61,712 bases of DNA from Bacillota bacterium. Lineage in GTDB: Bacteria; Bacillota; Clostridia; Oscillospirales; Oscillospiraceae. Under the pieces are notes generated by a model, which was not told where the DNA came from, searched no databases, and worked only from the letters and a program-made list of their open reading frames with translations. Of this stretch, positions 37,469-46,204 are shown in pieces; positions within the stretch are counted from its first letter, which is position 1; every line of letters begins with the position of its first letter. The position numbers and the translations under genes are program-made. The DNA is taken from positions 1 through 61,712 of the forward strand of contig JAJQHS010000005.1 in assembly GCA_021199635.1 (NCBI GenBank). Direction: 5' to 3'.

Positions 37469-38911
37469 ATGAATGAATCGGAATATCCCGAATCCGGCAC
37501 ATGGCAGGAGGAAACCTCCCAGTCCGAGCCGATTTGTGAACCTACGCCCGAACCCACGGCAGAGGCGGCAGCGGAGCCTTCAGCAGAACCTGCGGCGGAG
37601 CCTCAGGCGGAACCCACGGCAGAACCCACGGCAGAGACGGCCTATCCCACCGCGCCGCCCCAGGCGGCGGAGCCTGCGGGGAATCCGCCCAAGAAGCATA
37701 AGAAGAAGCATACCGGCCTGTGGATCCTGGTGGGCGCCCTGTGCTGCTCCCTGCTGGGCGGTGCGCTGGGCGCGGGCGGCGTGCTGCTGTACCAGTCCGC
37801 GAATGATTCCGGCTCCAGCTCCGGCGGCAGCAGCTCCACCGCTGTGCTGGTGGGCTACCGGGAGAGCATCGTCCTGGATACGGTGGAGGTCGACACCAGC
37901 AGCGTCATGACCGCCGCGGAGGTTTACGCCGCCAATGTGAACGCCACCGTGGGCGTGACCACATCCGTCACTACCACCAACATCTGGGGCCAGCAGACCA
38001 CCTCTGCCGCCTCCGGCTCCGGCTTTATCATCACCGCCGACGGCTACATCGTGACCAATTACCACGTCATTGAGGACGCCACCTCCATCACCGTATCCAT
38101 GTACAATGGCGACAGCTACTCCGCCATCGTGGTGGGCTACGACGAGAGCAACGACATTGCCGTGCTGAAGGTGGAGGCCGAGGGGCTTTCCGCGGTGATC
38201 CTGGGCGACTCCGACAACCTGAATGTGGGCGACTCCGTGGTCGCCATCGGCAACCCCCTGGGTGAGCTGACCTATACCCTGACCGCCGGCATAATCAGCG
38301 CCAAGGACCGGGAGGTCACCATGTCCACCGGCATCACCATGAACCTGCTGCAGACCGACTGCGCCATCAACTCCGGCAACTCCGGCGGCCCGCTGTTCAA
38401 CATGTACGGTGAGGTCATCGGCATTACCAACGCCAAGTATTCCAGCTCCTCCAGCAGCGAGGCGTCCATCGACAACATTGGCTTCGCCATCCCTATCAAC
38501 AGCGTGATGGACATTATCGAGAGCATTATCGAGAAGGGCTACGTTTCCACACCGTATATCGGCGTCAGCGTCTATGACGTCAGCGCCCAGTACCAGATGT
38601 TCGGCCTGCCCCAGGGCGCCGCTGTGGTTTCCGTCACCGAGGGCAGCCCGGCGGAGGAAGCGGGGCTGCAGGCCAACGACATCATCACCCATGTCAATGG
38701 CACCGAAATCACCGGCAGCAGCGATCTGAAGGCCTTCATCACCGACGCGGAGATCGGGGACGAGCTGGTCCTGACCGTGTACCGCCAGGGCGAAACGCTG
38801 GAGATCACCGTCACGGTGGGCGAGCAGATCCAGTCCGCCACATCCAGCAGCAGCGAAAGCAGCAGTAGCAGCAGCGGGAGCGGCTCCTCCCACAGCGGCC
38901 CTTGGGGCTGA
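37469..38911 (+). CDS. HtrA/DegP-like membrane-anchored serine protease
   Basis: A 480-residue protease. A cytoplasmic N-terminal part (about 1-75) is full of Glu-Pro-Ala/Thr repeats (units such as AEPTAEP) and ends in a Lys/His run (KKHKKKH). One transmembrane helix follows (about 80-105), then a trypsin-like domain with His in TNYHVIED, Asp in NDIAVLKV and Ser in GNSGGPL, and one PDZ domain (about 360-450). The tail is Ser-rich. It degrades or refolds envelope proteins. Start at 37469 has AAGGAGG upstream. A second HtrA lies at 54359-55636. Confidence 0.92.
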   Translation: MNESEYPESGTWQEETSQSEPICEPTPEPTAEAAAEPSAEPAAEPQAEPTAEPTAETAYPTAPPQAAEPAGNPPKKHKKKHTGLWILVGALCCSLLGGALGAGGVLLYQSANDSGSSSGGSSSTAVLVGYRESIVLDTVEVDTSSVMTAAEVYAANVNATVGVTTSVTTTNIWGQQTTSAASGSGFIITADGYIVTNYHVIEDATSITVSMYNGDSYSAIVVGYDESNDIAVLKVEAEGLSAVILGDSDNLNVGDSVVAIGNPLGELTYTLTAGIISAKDREVTMSTGITMNLLQTDCAINSGNSGGPLFNMYGEVIGITNAKYSSSSSSEASIDNIGFAIPINSVMDIIESIIEKGYVSTPYIGVSVYDVSAQYQMFGLPQGAAVVSVTEGSPAEEAGLQANDIITHVNGTEITGSSDLKAFITDAEIGDELVLTVYRQGETLEITVTVGEQIQSATSSSSESSSSSSGSGSSHSGPWG

Positions 38912-38949
38912 TGGATTCGCCCGCAAAACCAAATTTACCCCGCACTTCA

Positions 38950-38977
38950 GGGCGGCTCACGCATCCGTGAGCCGCCC
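38950..38977 (+). terminator. Terminator of htrA-like gene
   Basis: Perfect 12-bp stem (38950-38961, 38966-38977) with a CATC loop and tail CTTTTC. Confidence 0.8.
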
Positions 38978-39041
38978 CTTTTCGCGCCAGTGGGGCACGC
39001 GGCCCTGCGGAATGGGACTCGCGGGGGCGAGGGCGCGGCAC

Positions 39042-39075
39042 AAAAAAAGGAGGGGAGGGCGCGAGGCCCTCCCCT
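39042..39075 (-). terminator. Terminator of lipid cassette
   Basis: 10-bp stem (39051-39060, 39066-39075) with a five-base loop; on the minus strand it is followed by seven T, 26 bases beyond the fadD-like stop. Confidence 0.85.
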
Positions 39076-39101
39076 GGGAATGTGGAAATGAACGGCTCGG
39101 C

Positions 39102-40820
39102 TCAGCCCTGCTGGGTGCGGAGCTTCTCCAGCTCCTCCTCCTCCAGCACCCGGTAGGCCACCTTGCCCACCAGCGTCTTGGGCATGTCCTCCCGGAACTC
39201 AATGTCATACGGCATGGCGTACTTGGCCACATACTTGCGGCAGTGCGCCAGAATGGCCTGCTTGGTCTCCTCCGTGGGCTGCACCCCCGGCGCCAGCTTG
39301 ACGAAGGCCTTCACCTTCTGCATTTTGTAGGAATCCGGCACGCCGATCACGCAGCTCATCTGCACCATGTCCATGGCGTCCAGAACATTCTCCAGCTGCG
39401 CCGGGTACACATTGTAGCCGGAGGTGACGATCATCCGCTTGGCGCGCCCCTTGAAGTACACGAAGCCCTGCTCATCCATGGTGCCCAGGTCGCCGGTATA
39501 CACCCAGGTCAGGCCGTCGTCGTGCTTCCACAAGGTTTTTGCGGTCTCCTCCGGGTGGTGCATGTACTCCTTCATCACTGTGGGGCCTGCCAGCAGGATC
39601 TCACCCTCCTGCCCGTAGGGCAGCTCGTGATCCGTGCCCGGCTCCACGATCTTGATGTAGGTATCCGAGAAGGGCAGGCCGATGGAGCCCTCCTTCGCCA
39701 TATGGCTGGGGGTCAGGCAGCAGGCGGTGACGGTTTCCGTGGTGCCGTAGCCCTCCCGCACCTGGATGGTAGCGTTGTGGTCGGCCAGGAATTTGTCGAA
39801 TTTCTTCTTCAGCTCCACGGACAGGCTGTCGCCGCCGGAGAACACGCCCTTCAGGCAGCTCAGGTCCGCCCCGTCCATATCCGGCAGGCGCAGCAGCGCC
39901 TCGTACAGCGTAGGCACGCCGGCGATGAAATTGCACCGGTTCTTCACCAGGTCCTTGGCGTAGCTCTTGGGCGTGAACCGGGGCACCAGGATGCACCGGC
40001 CGCCCTGGGTGAGCATGGTGTGGATGCACACGCCCAGGCCGAACCCGTGGAAGATGGGCATGGCCGCCAGCATTTTATCCCCCGGCTCGAACATGGAGTT
40101 GGCCGCGACCACCTGCTGGCCCAGGGCGTTGAAATTCTTGTTTGTCAGCACGATGCCCTTGGTGGTGCCGGTGGTGCCGCCGGAGTACAGGATCACCGCC
40201 GGGTCCTCCCCGGTGCGCTTCACCTTGTAATCGTAGAAGCAATGGCGGCTGAGCTTCATGAAATCCTTCCAGCGGATGACCGGCGCATCCTCGGGGATCT
40301 TCTGGATCTTCCGCCCCTCGGTGAGCATATAGCCCGCCTTGATGGGCTGGGACAGCGCGTCCCGGATGCTGGCGATGACGATGTTCACCACATGGGTATT
40401 CTTCCGGATGGCCTCAAACTTGTGGTAGAACTGGTCCAGCGTGATAGCGGTGACGCTCCCGGATTCGTTCAGGTAGAATTCGATCTCCTTCTCCGCGGAG
40501 AGGGGATGGATCATGTTGGCGATGCCGCCCACCAGGTTCACCGCGTAGAACAGGTAAATGGCCTGGGGGCAGTTGGGCATGGCGATGGTGACCTTGTCCC
40601 CCTGGCGGATGCCGATGGTCTTCAGTGCCTTGGCGCAGGTTTCGATCTCCTGGATCATGGTCTTGTAGGTGGTGGACTTGCCCATGAAGTCGAAGGCCAC
40701 ATAATTGGGGTACTTCTGCGCGACGGCCTCCACCGCCTCGAACATGGAGCCTTCAAAGTACTCCAGGTGCATAGGCACGTCGCCCATATAGTCCTTCCAC
40801 GGTGTTTTTGCGGTTATCAT
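39102..40820 (-). CDS. Long-chain acyl-CoA synthetase (FadD-like)
   Basis: A 572-residue AMP-forming ligase that activates fatty acids with ATP and CoA. P-loop ILYSGGTTGTTKG (about 205-217), YGTTE motif, YTGDLG hinge region, GRAKRMIVTSGYNVYP and the catalytic Lys in KTLVGKVAYR are all present. Last gene of a four-gene lipid cassette; its start overlaps the previous stop by four bases. In this context it likely activates scavenged or recycled fatty acids for the neighbouring acyltransferases rather than for beta-oxidation, of which there is no trace here. Confidence 0.88.
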   Translation of the reverse strand: MITAKTPWKDYMGDVPMHLEYFEGSMFEAVEAVAQKYPNYVAFDFMGKSTTYKTMIQEIETCAKALKTIGIRQGDKVTIAMPNCPQAIYLFYAVNLVGGIANMIHPLSAEKEIEFYLNESGSVTAITLDQFYHKFEAIRKNTHVVNIVIASIRDALSQPIKAGYMLTEGRKIQKIPEDAPVIRWKDFMKLSRHCFYDYKVKRTGEDPAVILYSGGTTGTTKGIVLTNKNFNALGQQVVAANSMFEPGDKMLAAMPIFHGFGLGVCIHTMLTQGGRCILVPRFTPKSYAKDLVKNRCNFIAGVPTLYEALLRLPDMDGADLSCLKGVFSGGDSLSVELKKKFDKFLADHNATIQVREGYGTTETVTACCLTPSHMAKEGSIGLPFSDTYIKIVEPGTDHELPYGQEGEILLAGPTVMKEYMHHPEETAKTLWKHDDGLTWVYTGDLGTMDEQGFVYFKGRAKRMIVTSGYNVYPAQLENVLDAMDMVQMSCVIGVPDSYKMQKVKAFVKLAPGVQPTEETKQAILAHCRKYVAKYAMPYDIEFREDMPKTLVGKVAYRVLEEEELEKLRTQQG

Positions 40821-41677
40821 TCGAAATTGACCTCCTCATTCAAGGGTTTTTCCAAAAGCTCCGGCTTCTCCAGGAGCGTTTTCAGCAGCTGAACAGTGCG
40901 GGAATAATAGTAGCCGTCGGCGATGCGCTCGTCAATGGTCAGGCCGATGTCCACGCAGTCCTTCATATGCACCGTGCCGTCGTCGTCATAGAAGGGGCGC
41001 TTCTTCGCCTCCCCGATGGCGCAGAATACGGAGGTAGTGCCCCAGTTGGTCAGGTGGTGGTACCCGGCGTGGAGCTTGATAGAGCCCAGGTTGGACAGCA
41101 CCACCGAGCAATAGTAGGGGTCGCCGTCGATGACGGACTGGGGCATCCAGCCGTGGCGGTCCAGGAAGCGGGCCCCGGCACCCACCATCCGCGCCAGACC
41201 GCCGGGGATGCTGGCCACGGCGTTCAGGCTCTCCGTCCCCGGGTCCACCGCGTCGCTGCGGCAGAGCTGGAGCTGGCGGTAGATCTCGTTGTGGATATCG
41301 TCGATGGTTTCGCTGCCGGTGGTGCGGATCTGCGCCAGCGCCTCCGCCCCGTCGTCGGCAAAGAGTTTCTTCACGGTGAAGGCGGCGGACACCTCGTTGC
41401 GCAGGTACATGGTCTTGTTGGCGATGAAGCGGTTCATCTTCGGCCGCAGGGTGATGGTTTTCAGCACCGCCGTCACCAGAACCTGGAACAGGTTGTAGCG
41501 GTACTCCGGATCATCTGCGTTTTTCCGCTCCAGGTAGGCGTTGATATTCGTCAGGTCGATGCGCTGGGCAATGAACGCCTCGTTATCGCACCGGTTGGGG
41601 TACATCAGCGGCATGACAAAGTGCATGGCGTGGATGTCCCGCAGCTTGACGGCATCCTTTCTGTCTCCGTGTTTCAT
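40817..41677 (-). CDS. CAT/E2-like acyltransferase-fold protein without lipoyl domain
   Basis: A 286-residue protein matching the catalytic domain of 2-oxoacid dehydrogenase E2 and chloramphenicol acetyltransferase, with no lipoyl or E3-binding part. In true E2 enzymes the active site reads DHRxxDG; here it reads DERIADG (E250, D254), so the catalytic His is replaced by Glu. It may be a regulatory or structural subunit, or use other chemistry. Overlaps by four bases with genes on both sides (PAP2 and FadD-like), implying tight coupling. Start at 41677 follows AGGAGAG. Confidence 0.78.
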   Translation of the reverse strand: MKHGDRKDAVKLRDIHAMHFVMPLMYPNRCDNEAFIAQRIDLTNINAYLERKNADDPEYRYNLFQVLVTAVLKTITLRPKMNRFIANKTMYLRNEVSAAFTVKKLFADDGAEALAQIRTTGSETIDDIHNEIYRQLQLCRSDAVDPGTESLNAVASIPGGLARMVGAGARFLDRHGWMPQSVIDGDPYYCSVVLSNLGSIKLHAGYHHLTNWGTTSVFCAIGEAKKRPFYDDDGTVHMKDCVDIGLTIDERIADGYYYSRTVQLLKTLLEKPELLEKPLNEEVNFE

Positions 41678-42351
41678 TGGTTTCTCTCCTTTTTCCTTCG
41701 CTTCGGCCACCAGAATACGATCCCCTCCGCCAGCGCGCACACTGGCAGGGCGGCAAAGAAATCCATCGCCGAATGCTGTTTGATAAACATAGTGGCCAGG
41801 CAGATCAGCGCCACCAAGATGACCAGCAGCACCTTCCAGACGGCCCTCACATCCTTCTGCTTCAGCCACACCGAAGCGATGCCCATGGAGTAGGCCACGT
41901 GCAGGGACGGGCAGACGCCGGTATTGGTGTCAAAGCTGTACAGCAGCCCGATGCAGCGGGTCAGGAAATTGTCCCTGGGGAACACCTCCGGGCGCAGGTC
42001 CTGACGGCTGGGGAACAGAATGTAGATGGCCATTGCCACCAGCTGGGTGATGATGATGTACTTGGACAGGTCCCGGAAGCTCTGGATGTTGTACAGTCCG
42101 AAATACACCAGCGAAAACACGATCAGCAGGTACCAGGACACATAGGGCAGCAGGAACCATTCGCAGAACGGGATCACATCGTCCAGCCATATATGCACGC
42201 TGGTGCAGCGCTCCGCCGGGATCAGATTCTCCGTGAGAAAATACAGGATAAAGTAAACGATCCAGCCGCCCAGCAGCTTCAGATGGGAAAATTCCGGATC
42301 ATTCAGCTTGCGCAGGCGGAACTGCCGGTAATCGACCACAGGTTTTTTCAT
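41674..42351 (-). CDS. PAP2-superfamily membrane phosphatase/phosphotransferase
   Basis: A 225-residue membrane protein with five or six helices. The PAP2 motifs are of the inositolphosphotransferase (AUR1-like) kind: CPSLHVAYS in place of PSGH, and KQHSAMDFFAALP with the HxxxD pair. It could remove phosphate from phosphatidic acid or transfer a headgroup. The ATG at 42351 is used because GGGGAGTGAG lies at good distance; GTG at 42363, overlapping the previous stop, is an alternative. Confidence 0.82.
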   Translation of the reverse strand: MKKPVVDYRQFRLRKLNDPEFSHLKLLGGWIVYFILYFLTENLIPAERCTSVHIWLDDVIPFCEWFLLPYVSWYLLIVFSLVYFGLYNIQSFRDLSKYIIITQLVAMAIYILFPSRQDLRPEVFPRDNFLTRCIGLLYSFDTNTGVCPSLHVAYSMGIASVWLKQKDVRAVWKVLLVILVALICLATMFIKQHSAMDFFAALPVCALAEGIVFWWPKRRKKERNQ

Positions 42352-42359
42352 AAATTGGC

Positions 42360-43106
42360 TCACTCCCCGGGCTTATTATAGACGTATTGCTTCTTCGGCA
42401 GGTTCAGGTAGGGGACGACCCGGTGCCGCGGCAGGGCCTGGGCGGTTCCGCTGATCTGTTCCATCAGGTAATCGCAGACCCTTTTTCGCTCCTGCTTGAT
42501 GGGCACGTCCGGGTCATAGGTGATGGGCTTGCCCAGGTACATGCTGTGCAGCGCAGGCGCCAGGTACATGGGCACGAATTGCAGGCATTCCCCCGTCTGA
42601 TGGTAGTAGCTCTTGGCCACGTCTACGAAGCCGGTCTGGAAGTCCCAGAGGATATGGTCATGGGGCGCATCATGCTCCGGGAAGATGATCACAGTGCTGC
42701 CCTCCTGCAGCCGGCGCAGGGTATCCCGGAAGGTGGACACGATCCGCTTATCCCGGTACACCGGAATGGTGTGGGCGCAGTTGAAAATGCACACGGAAAA
42801 CGGCGCGATCACATAAGACAGGAGCTTGTACAGCCAGCGGATGCGCCGGGGCTTATAGCTCCAGAAATCCCGGTACGCATAGGCCGGGACCTCCTTCAGG
42901 TGCATCATCTCCGCCGTGCACCATAGGTAGTGACTGCCAGGAAAATACAGCTCCCCGGCAATGGGCCCGTTCATCTGGCAGTGGTTGGCCACCACAATGC
43001 ACGGCGCCTCCGGTAGATTTTCCAGGCCGACCACCTCGGTTTTCGGGTAGATCAGTTTGACCCAGAAGCGGACAAAGCGGTAAACGCCGTTTTTCAGTCT
43101 GTTCAT
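42360..43106 (-). CDS. PlsC-like lysophospholipid acyltransferase with altered HX4D
   Basis: A 248-residue acyltransferase of the PlsC/AGPAT type. The first motif reads NHCQMNGP (H42) and lacks the Asp of the usual NHX4D, with Gly at that position. The third motif is IIFPEHDAP instead of FPEGTR. The fold still looks complete. It may acylate an unusual lysolipid. First gene of the lipid cassette with a strong promoter, divergent from a MarR regulator. Ribosome site is weak (AGGTG). Confidence 0.78.
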   Translation of the reverse strand: MNRLKNGVYRFVRFWVKLIYPKTEVVGLENLPEAPCIVVANHCQMNGPIAGELYFPGSHYLWCTAEMMHLKEVPAYAYRDFWSYKPRRIRWLYKLLSYVIAPFSVCIFNCAHTIPVYRDKRIVSTFRDTLRRLQEGSTVIIFPEHDAPHDHILWDFQTGFVDVAKSYYHQTGECLQFVPMYLAPALHSMYLGKPITYDPDVPIKQERKRVCDYLMEQISGTAQALPRHRVVPYLNLPKKQYVYNKPGE

Positions 43107-43143
43107 TCCGTGTTATGCACCTACTTGATTTCCAACTTCCCTT

Positions 43144-43172
43144 ATTTTATTCCGCAAAAGCCAAATCGTCAA
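43144..43172 (-). promoter_or_regulatory. Promoter of lipid cassette
   Basis: Minus strand: -35 TTGACG (43167-43172), 17-base spacer, -10 TAAAAT (43144-43149). Confidence 0.75.
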
Positions 43173-43226
43173 CACCGCGGAAGAAAAAAGCTGCTCACAA
43201 TTCGAACAAATTATTTTACTTCGCCT

Positions 43227-43268
43227 TTTTCAACGGAATATCAACCGAAGCTCAACAATCGTTGAAAA
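43227..43268. promoter_or_regulatory. Candidate MarR operator between divergent genes
   Basis: 9-bp inverted arms TTTTCAACG (43227-43235) and CGTTGAAAA (43260-43268); two more TCAAC copies lie between them. It sits between the lipid cassette promoter and the marR-like promoter. Confidence 0.45.
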
Positions 43269-43310
43269 TTCCCCACAGGGGCAAATTCGCCGAAAATCGG
43301 GGAAAATTCC

Positions 43311-43339
43311 TTTACAAGGTTGGAGAAATATGGTAAAAT
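43311..43339 (+). promoter_or_regulatory. Promoter of marR-like gene
   Basis: -35 TTTACA (43311-43316), 17-base spacer, -10 TAAAAT (43334-43339). Confidence 0.7.
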
Positions 43340-43373
43340 CATCCTATAATCCCGCATGAGAGGAGGCATCCCC

Positions 43374-43802
43374 ATGTCCGACATCATCCGCGACATCACC
43401 GAAATTTCCCGCTGCGGCTCCCAGTACAAGGGCGAGCAGCTGGCGCAGCTGGGCCTGAAAACCTGCCACGCCAGCTACCTGATGGAGATCTGCCACTGCC
43501 CGGGCATCTCCCAGGATAAGCTGTCCCAGCGCATCTGCATCAACAAGAGCAATGTGGCCCGGCAGGCAGCCATTCTGGAGGAGGCGGGATTCATCCTCCG
43601 CAAGCCGTCCCCCGGGGATAAGCGGGTGATGGAGCTGTACCCCACGGAGAAGACCCTGGCGCTGCTGCCCCAGGTGCACCAGATCCTCCAGAGCTGGGAG
43701 AGCCTGGTCACGGCAGGGCTGAGCCAGGAGGAGATGGACTGCATCTGCGCCGTTTTGCAGCGGATGAAGCGCAACGCCGTCGCCGGCCTGTCCGCCGACT
43801 GA
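43374..43802 (+). CDS. MarR-family transcriptional regulator
   Basis: A 142-residue winged-helix regulator: helix-turn-helix near residues 44-70 (SQDKLSQRICINKSNVARQ), then the wing with the conserved DKRV (GDKRVMELYPTEK). Divergent from the lipid cassette, so it likely represses or tunes it, perhaps sensing an acyl-CoA or fatty acid. Start at 43374 has GAGAGGAGG upstream; the in-frame ATG at 43356 overlaps that site. Confidence 0.88.
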   Translation: MSDIIRDITEISRCGSQYKGEQLAQLGLKTCHASYLMEICHCPGISQDKLSQRICINKSNVARQAAILEEAGFILRKPSPGDKRVMELYPTEKTLALLPQVHQILQSWESLVTAGLSQEEMDCICAVLQRMKRNAVAGLSAD

Positions 43803-43846
43803 GCGGGGCCAATTTCATATGGGAAACGCGCTCCGCAGAGGGGCAG

Positions 43847-45973
43847 TTACATCAGCGGCTCCAGGCCCAGAACGGGATGGCCCTTCTCCGTCAGCCAATC
43901 CAGCAGCTCCTCGCAGTCGGTGGTGACCGTTTCGTCCGCGATCATGTCGGTGAAATTCTCAATGCCGTACATCTCCAGCGCGGTCTTGTTCAGCCGCTCG
44001 CCCACATCGTCCTTCAGCTCCTTGGGCATCCACACGATCCGCTCCACGCCGCCCTCGGCGGAAACGAATTTCTTGGAGGAGATGAAGTGGCGGCCGTGGC
44101 CCATATAGCCCGGGGTCTGGACGCCGCCGCCGGTGCAGGACGCCAGCTCGCCGAAGGTCATGCCGGCGGGGGTCATGCCCTTGTACTCCCGGTTGACCAC
44201 GATCACGCCGTTGGACATCGGCTCAATGCCGCAGATACACTCGAAGCAGCCGCAGGAGGTCATCGGGTCCTCCAGGATGGAGTACAGCGTCACATTCTCC
44301 ACCGCGCCGTGGGTGGCGTTTGCCACCGCCTGGTTCACGGATTCGAAGCGGCCGGTGTGCTCGTCGATGCAGCCCTCCTTGAAGATCGGCTGGCAGGGGC
44401 CGTTGGGGTCCAGCTCATTGGTGGCCTTGGCATCCAGCCAGGAAACCGCGCCGCACAGGCCCAGCCGCTCCGGGGTGACCACGCAGCAGTGCGCCGGGGC
44501 AAAGGACTGGCACAGGATGCAGGTGTAGTAGCGGTCCACGGACTCGTCGGTCATGGAGGCCAGGCGATCGTCCCGCTGGTTGTAGCGGGGCATTGCCATG
44601 GTATCCCGGAACTGGCCGGCCTGCTCCGGGTCGGTGATCAGGGTGATCTGGCACTTATCCACCACGGCGTCAAACTCGTTCATGATCATCACGTACAGGA
44701 CCTCGGCGAAATCCTTCAGCCGCAGGCCCGCGTCGTAGGCGGCGTTGGAGACCCGGACCCGCACCTGGTTCCGCTGGCCGGTGTGCATGACGCCCTCCAT
44801 GTAGTTGAACCAGGCGTGGAATTTCCGCTCGATCACGGACTCGAAATCCACCTGCATCTTCTTACCGGCGACCTCCACATAGGTGGCCAGCGCCAGGTCC
44901 TTCTGCTGATCGAAATCCGGGCCGATCAGGGTGATCTTATGGTCCTCGATCTCGGAAAGCTCCCGCATGACGACCAGCTCCGCGGTGGGATTCTTGGACG
45001 ACCAGCACTCGTTGTGCATATCCGCCTTACGGATGATCTCGCCCTCGAACGCGGCGGCGAACGCCACGGGGATGGGCAGCTCGGTGACCTTGATCTTGAT
45101 GTTCCGCAGCTCCAGGGACTTCTTCACGGTTTCGCTGTGGTCGCACACGGACTCCAGCGCGCCGGGGACCTGGTTCTCGCCCAGGTCGATGTCCACCACC
45201 ACGGGGAAGCCCAGGGCGATCGCGCCGGCGCCGGCGGAAACCACCACGGAGTCGATGGCGCCGAAGGTATTCACGAATGCGGGCACGCGCTCCTTGGTGT
45301 AGGCCAGCAGGCCCGCCAGGTCGCCGGGCTTCACATTGCCGAAGATCAGCGCCGCGCGGATGGCCACGGTGACCACATGGATCACGGCGGTCACATCATG
45401 CCCCAGGGGGATGACCCGCAGCTCCAGGCCCATCTTCACGCCGCCCTCAGCACACTGCTCGATGACGTCGCCCACCAGGAAGGTCATAATGCCCTTGGAC
45501 TGGTAATCCTTCACGATCTTCACCACGTCGGCGGCATTGTCCGCCTTGCCCAGCACCGCGGCCACGCCGGGGATATCGCCGGTAACCAGCGGCACGCCCA
45601 GGGAGCGGATGATGGGGTCCGGCACGAAGCCGATGCCGGAATCGTTGGCGTAGGGGTCGCCGCCGTCCACATACTTCAGGCCCTCCAGGATCTCCGCGCC
45701 CACGGCTGTGGCCAGGCCGGCGTTCAGCGCCTGACCCAGATCCTCCTGGTTGGTGATCAGGCTTTTCAGCACGCCCACACAGGCGGTCAGATCGCCCAGG
45801 GTTTTGACCTTCACGCCGGTGGCCGCATAGATGGTGGGGAAGAAATATGCGGTGTCAGGGAAGGCGATTTCCTTATCCGCGCCATACTTGGCAATGGCAT
45901 CGTTGACCGCACCCTCGGTCAGACCGGCCACGGCGTTGGAACCGCCATAAATCAGATCGGTTAATACACTCAT
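43847..45973 (-). CDS. acsB: Acetyl-CoA synthase (CODH/ACS beta subunit)
   Basis: A 708-residue enzyme that joins CO, a methyl group from the corrinoid protein and CoA into acetyl-CoA, or does the reverse. A-cluster cysteines are C485, C488, C497, C507 (TCILC, CC, LCG) and the CGC at 574-576. Their spacing equals the known Moorella ligands (506, 509, 518, 528, 595, 597) with a constant offset of 21. Full length indicates the bacterial type with its CODH-contacting N-terminal domain. It is last in the operon, cut off from acsCE by a REP/RAYT insert. Start at 45973 has GGGAGGAA. Confidence 0.95.
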   Translation of the reverse strand: MSVLTDLIYGGSNAVAGLTEGAVNDAIAKYGADKEIAFPDTAYFFPTIYAATGVKVKTLGDLTACVGVLKSLITNQEDLGQALNAGLATAVGAEILEGLKYVDGGDPYANDSGIGFVPDPIIRSLGVPLVTGDIPGVAAVLGKADNAADVVKIVKDYQSKGIMTFLVGDVIEQCAEGGVKMGLELRVIPLGHDVTAVIHVVTVAIRAALIFGNVKPGDLAGLLAYTKERVPAFVNTFGAIDSVVVSAGAGAIALGFPVVVDIDLGENQVPGALESVCDHSETVKKSLELRNIKIKVTELPIPVAFAAAFEGEIIRKADMHNECWSSKNPTAELVVMRELSEIEDHKITLIGPDFDQQKDLALATYVEVAGKKMQVDFESVIERKFHAWFNYMEGVMHTGQRNQVRVRVSNAAYDAGLRLKDFAEVLYVMIMNEFDAVVDKCQITLITDPEQAGQFRDTMAMPRYNQRDDRLASMTDESVDRYYTCILCQSFAPAHCCVVTPERLGLCGAVSWLDAKATNELDPNGPCQPIFKEGCIDEHTGRFESVNQAVANATHGAVENVTLYSILEDPMTSCGCFECICGIEPMSNGVIVVNREYKGMTPAGMTFGELASCTGGGVQTPGYMGHGRHFISSKKFVSAEGGVERIVWMPKELKDDVGERLNKTALEMYGIENFTDMIADETVTTDCEELLDWLTEKGHPVLGLEPLM

Positions 45974-46073
45974 GTAAATTCCTCCCATAAATAGTTTGTT
46001 GACAGGTTTCTATTAAGCCCGAAGGCTGAATATTAAAAGGCTTACCCACCAGGGACTTCATCCGCCCCGGTAG

Positions 46074-46095
46074 GGCCGCGTGCCCACACGCGGCC
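46074..46095. repeat. REP hairpin, left
   Basis: GGCCGCGTG (46074-46082), loop CCCA, CACGCGGCC (46087-46095): a perfect 9-bp stem preceded by GTAGG. Adjacent CACGATC/GATCGTG arms (46101-46107, 46125-46131) form a second hairpin. Confidence 0.75.
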
Positions 46096-46204
46096 AGCAG
46101 CACGATCGATTCCGGTAGAATCCAGATCGTGACAGCGGGGCGTGGCTGCATGGCCTCATGCGGTCCTGCGGAGATGATGCGGTTATCACGCCATGGCCGC
46201 AGCG

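Noticed and set aside
37540-37640. Tandem DNA repeat in the htrA-like gene as a possible CRISPR or minisatellite
   Set aside because: It is an in-frame coding repeat of Glu-Pro-Ala units with codon variation, without spacers of unique sequence.
40817-41677. E2 component of a pyruvate or branched-chain dehydrogenase
   Set aside because: No lipoyl or subunit-binding domain, no E1 or E3 gene nearby, and the catalytic His is missing.
43115-43336. 73-codon plus-strand frame in the lipid cassette/marR gap
   Set aside because: It covers the cassette promoter and the candidate operator, has no ribosome site and a composition like AT-rich spacer.
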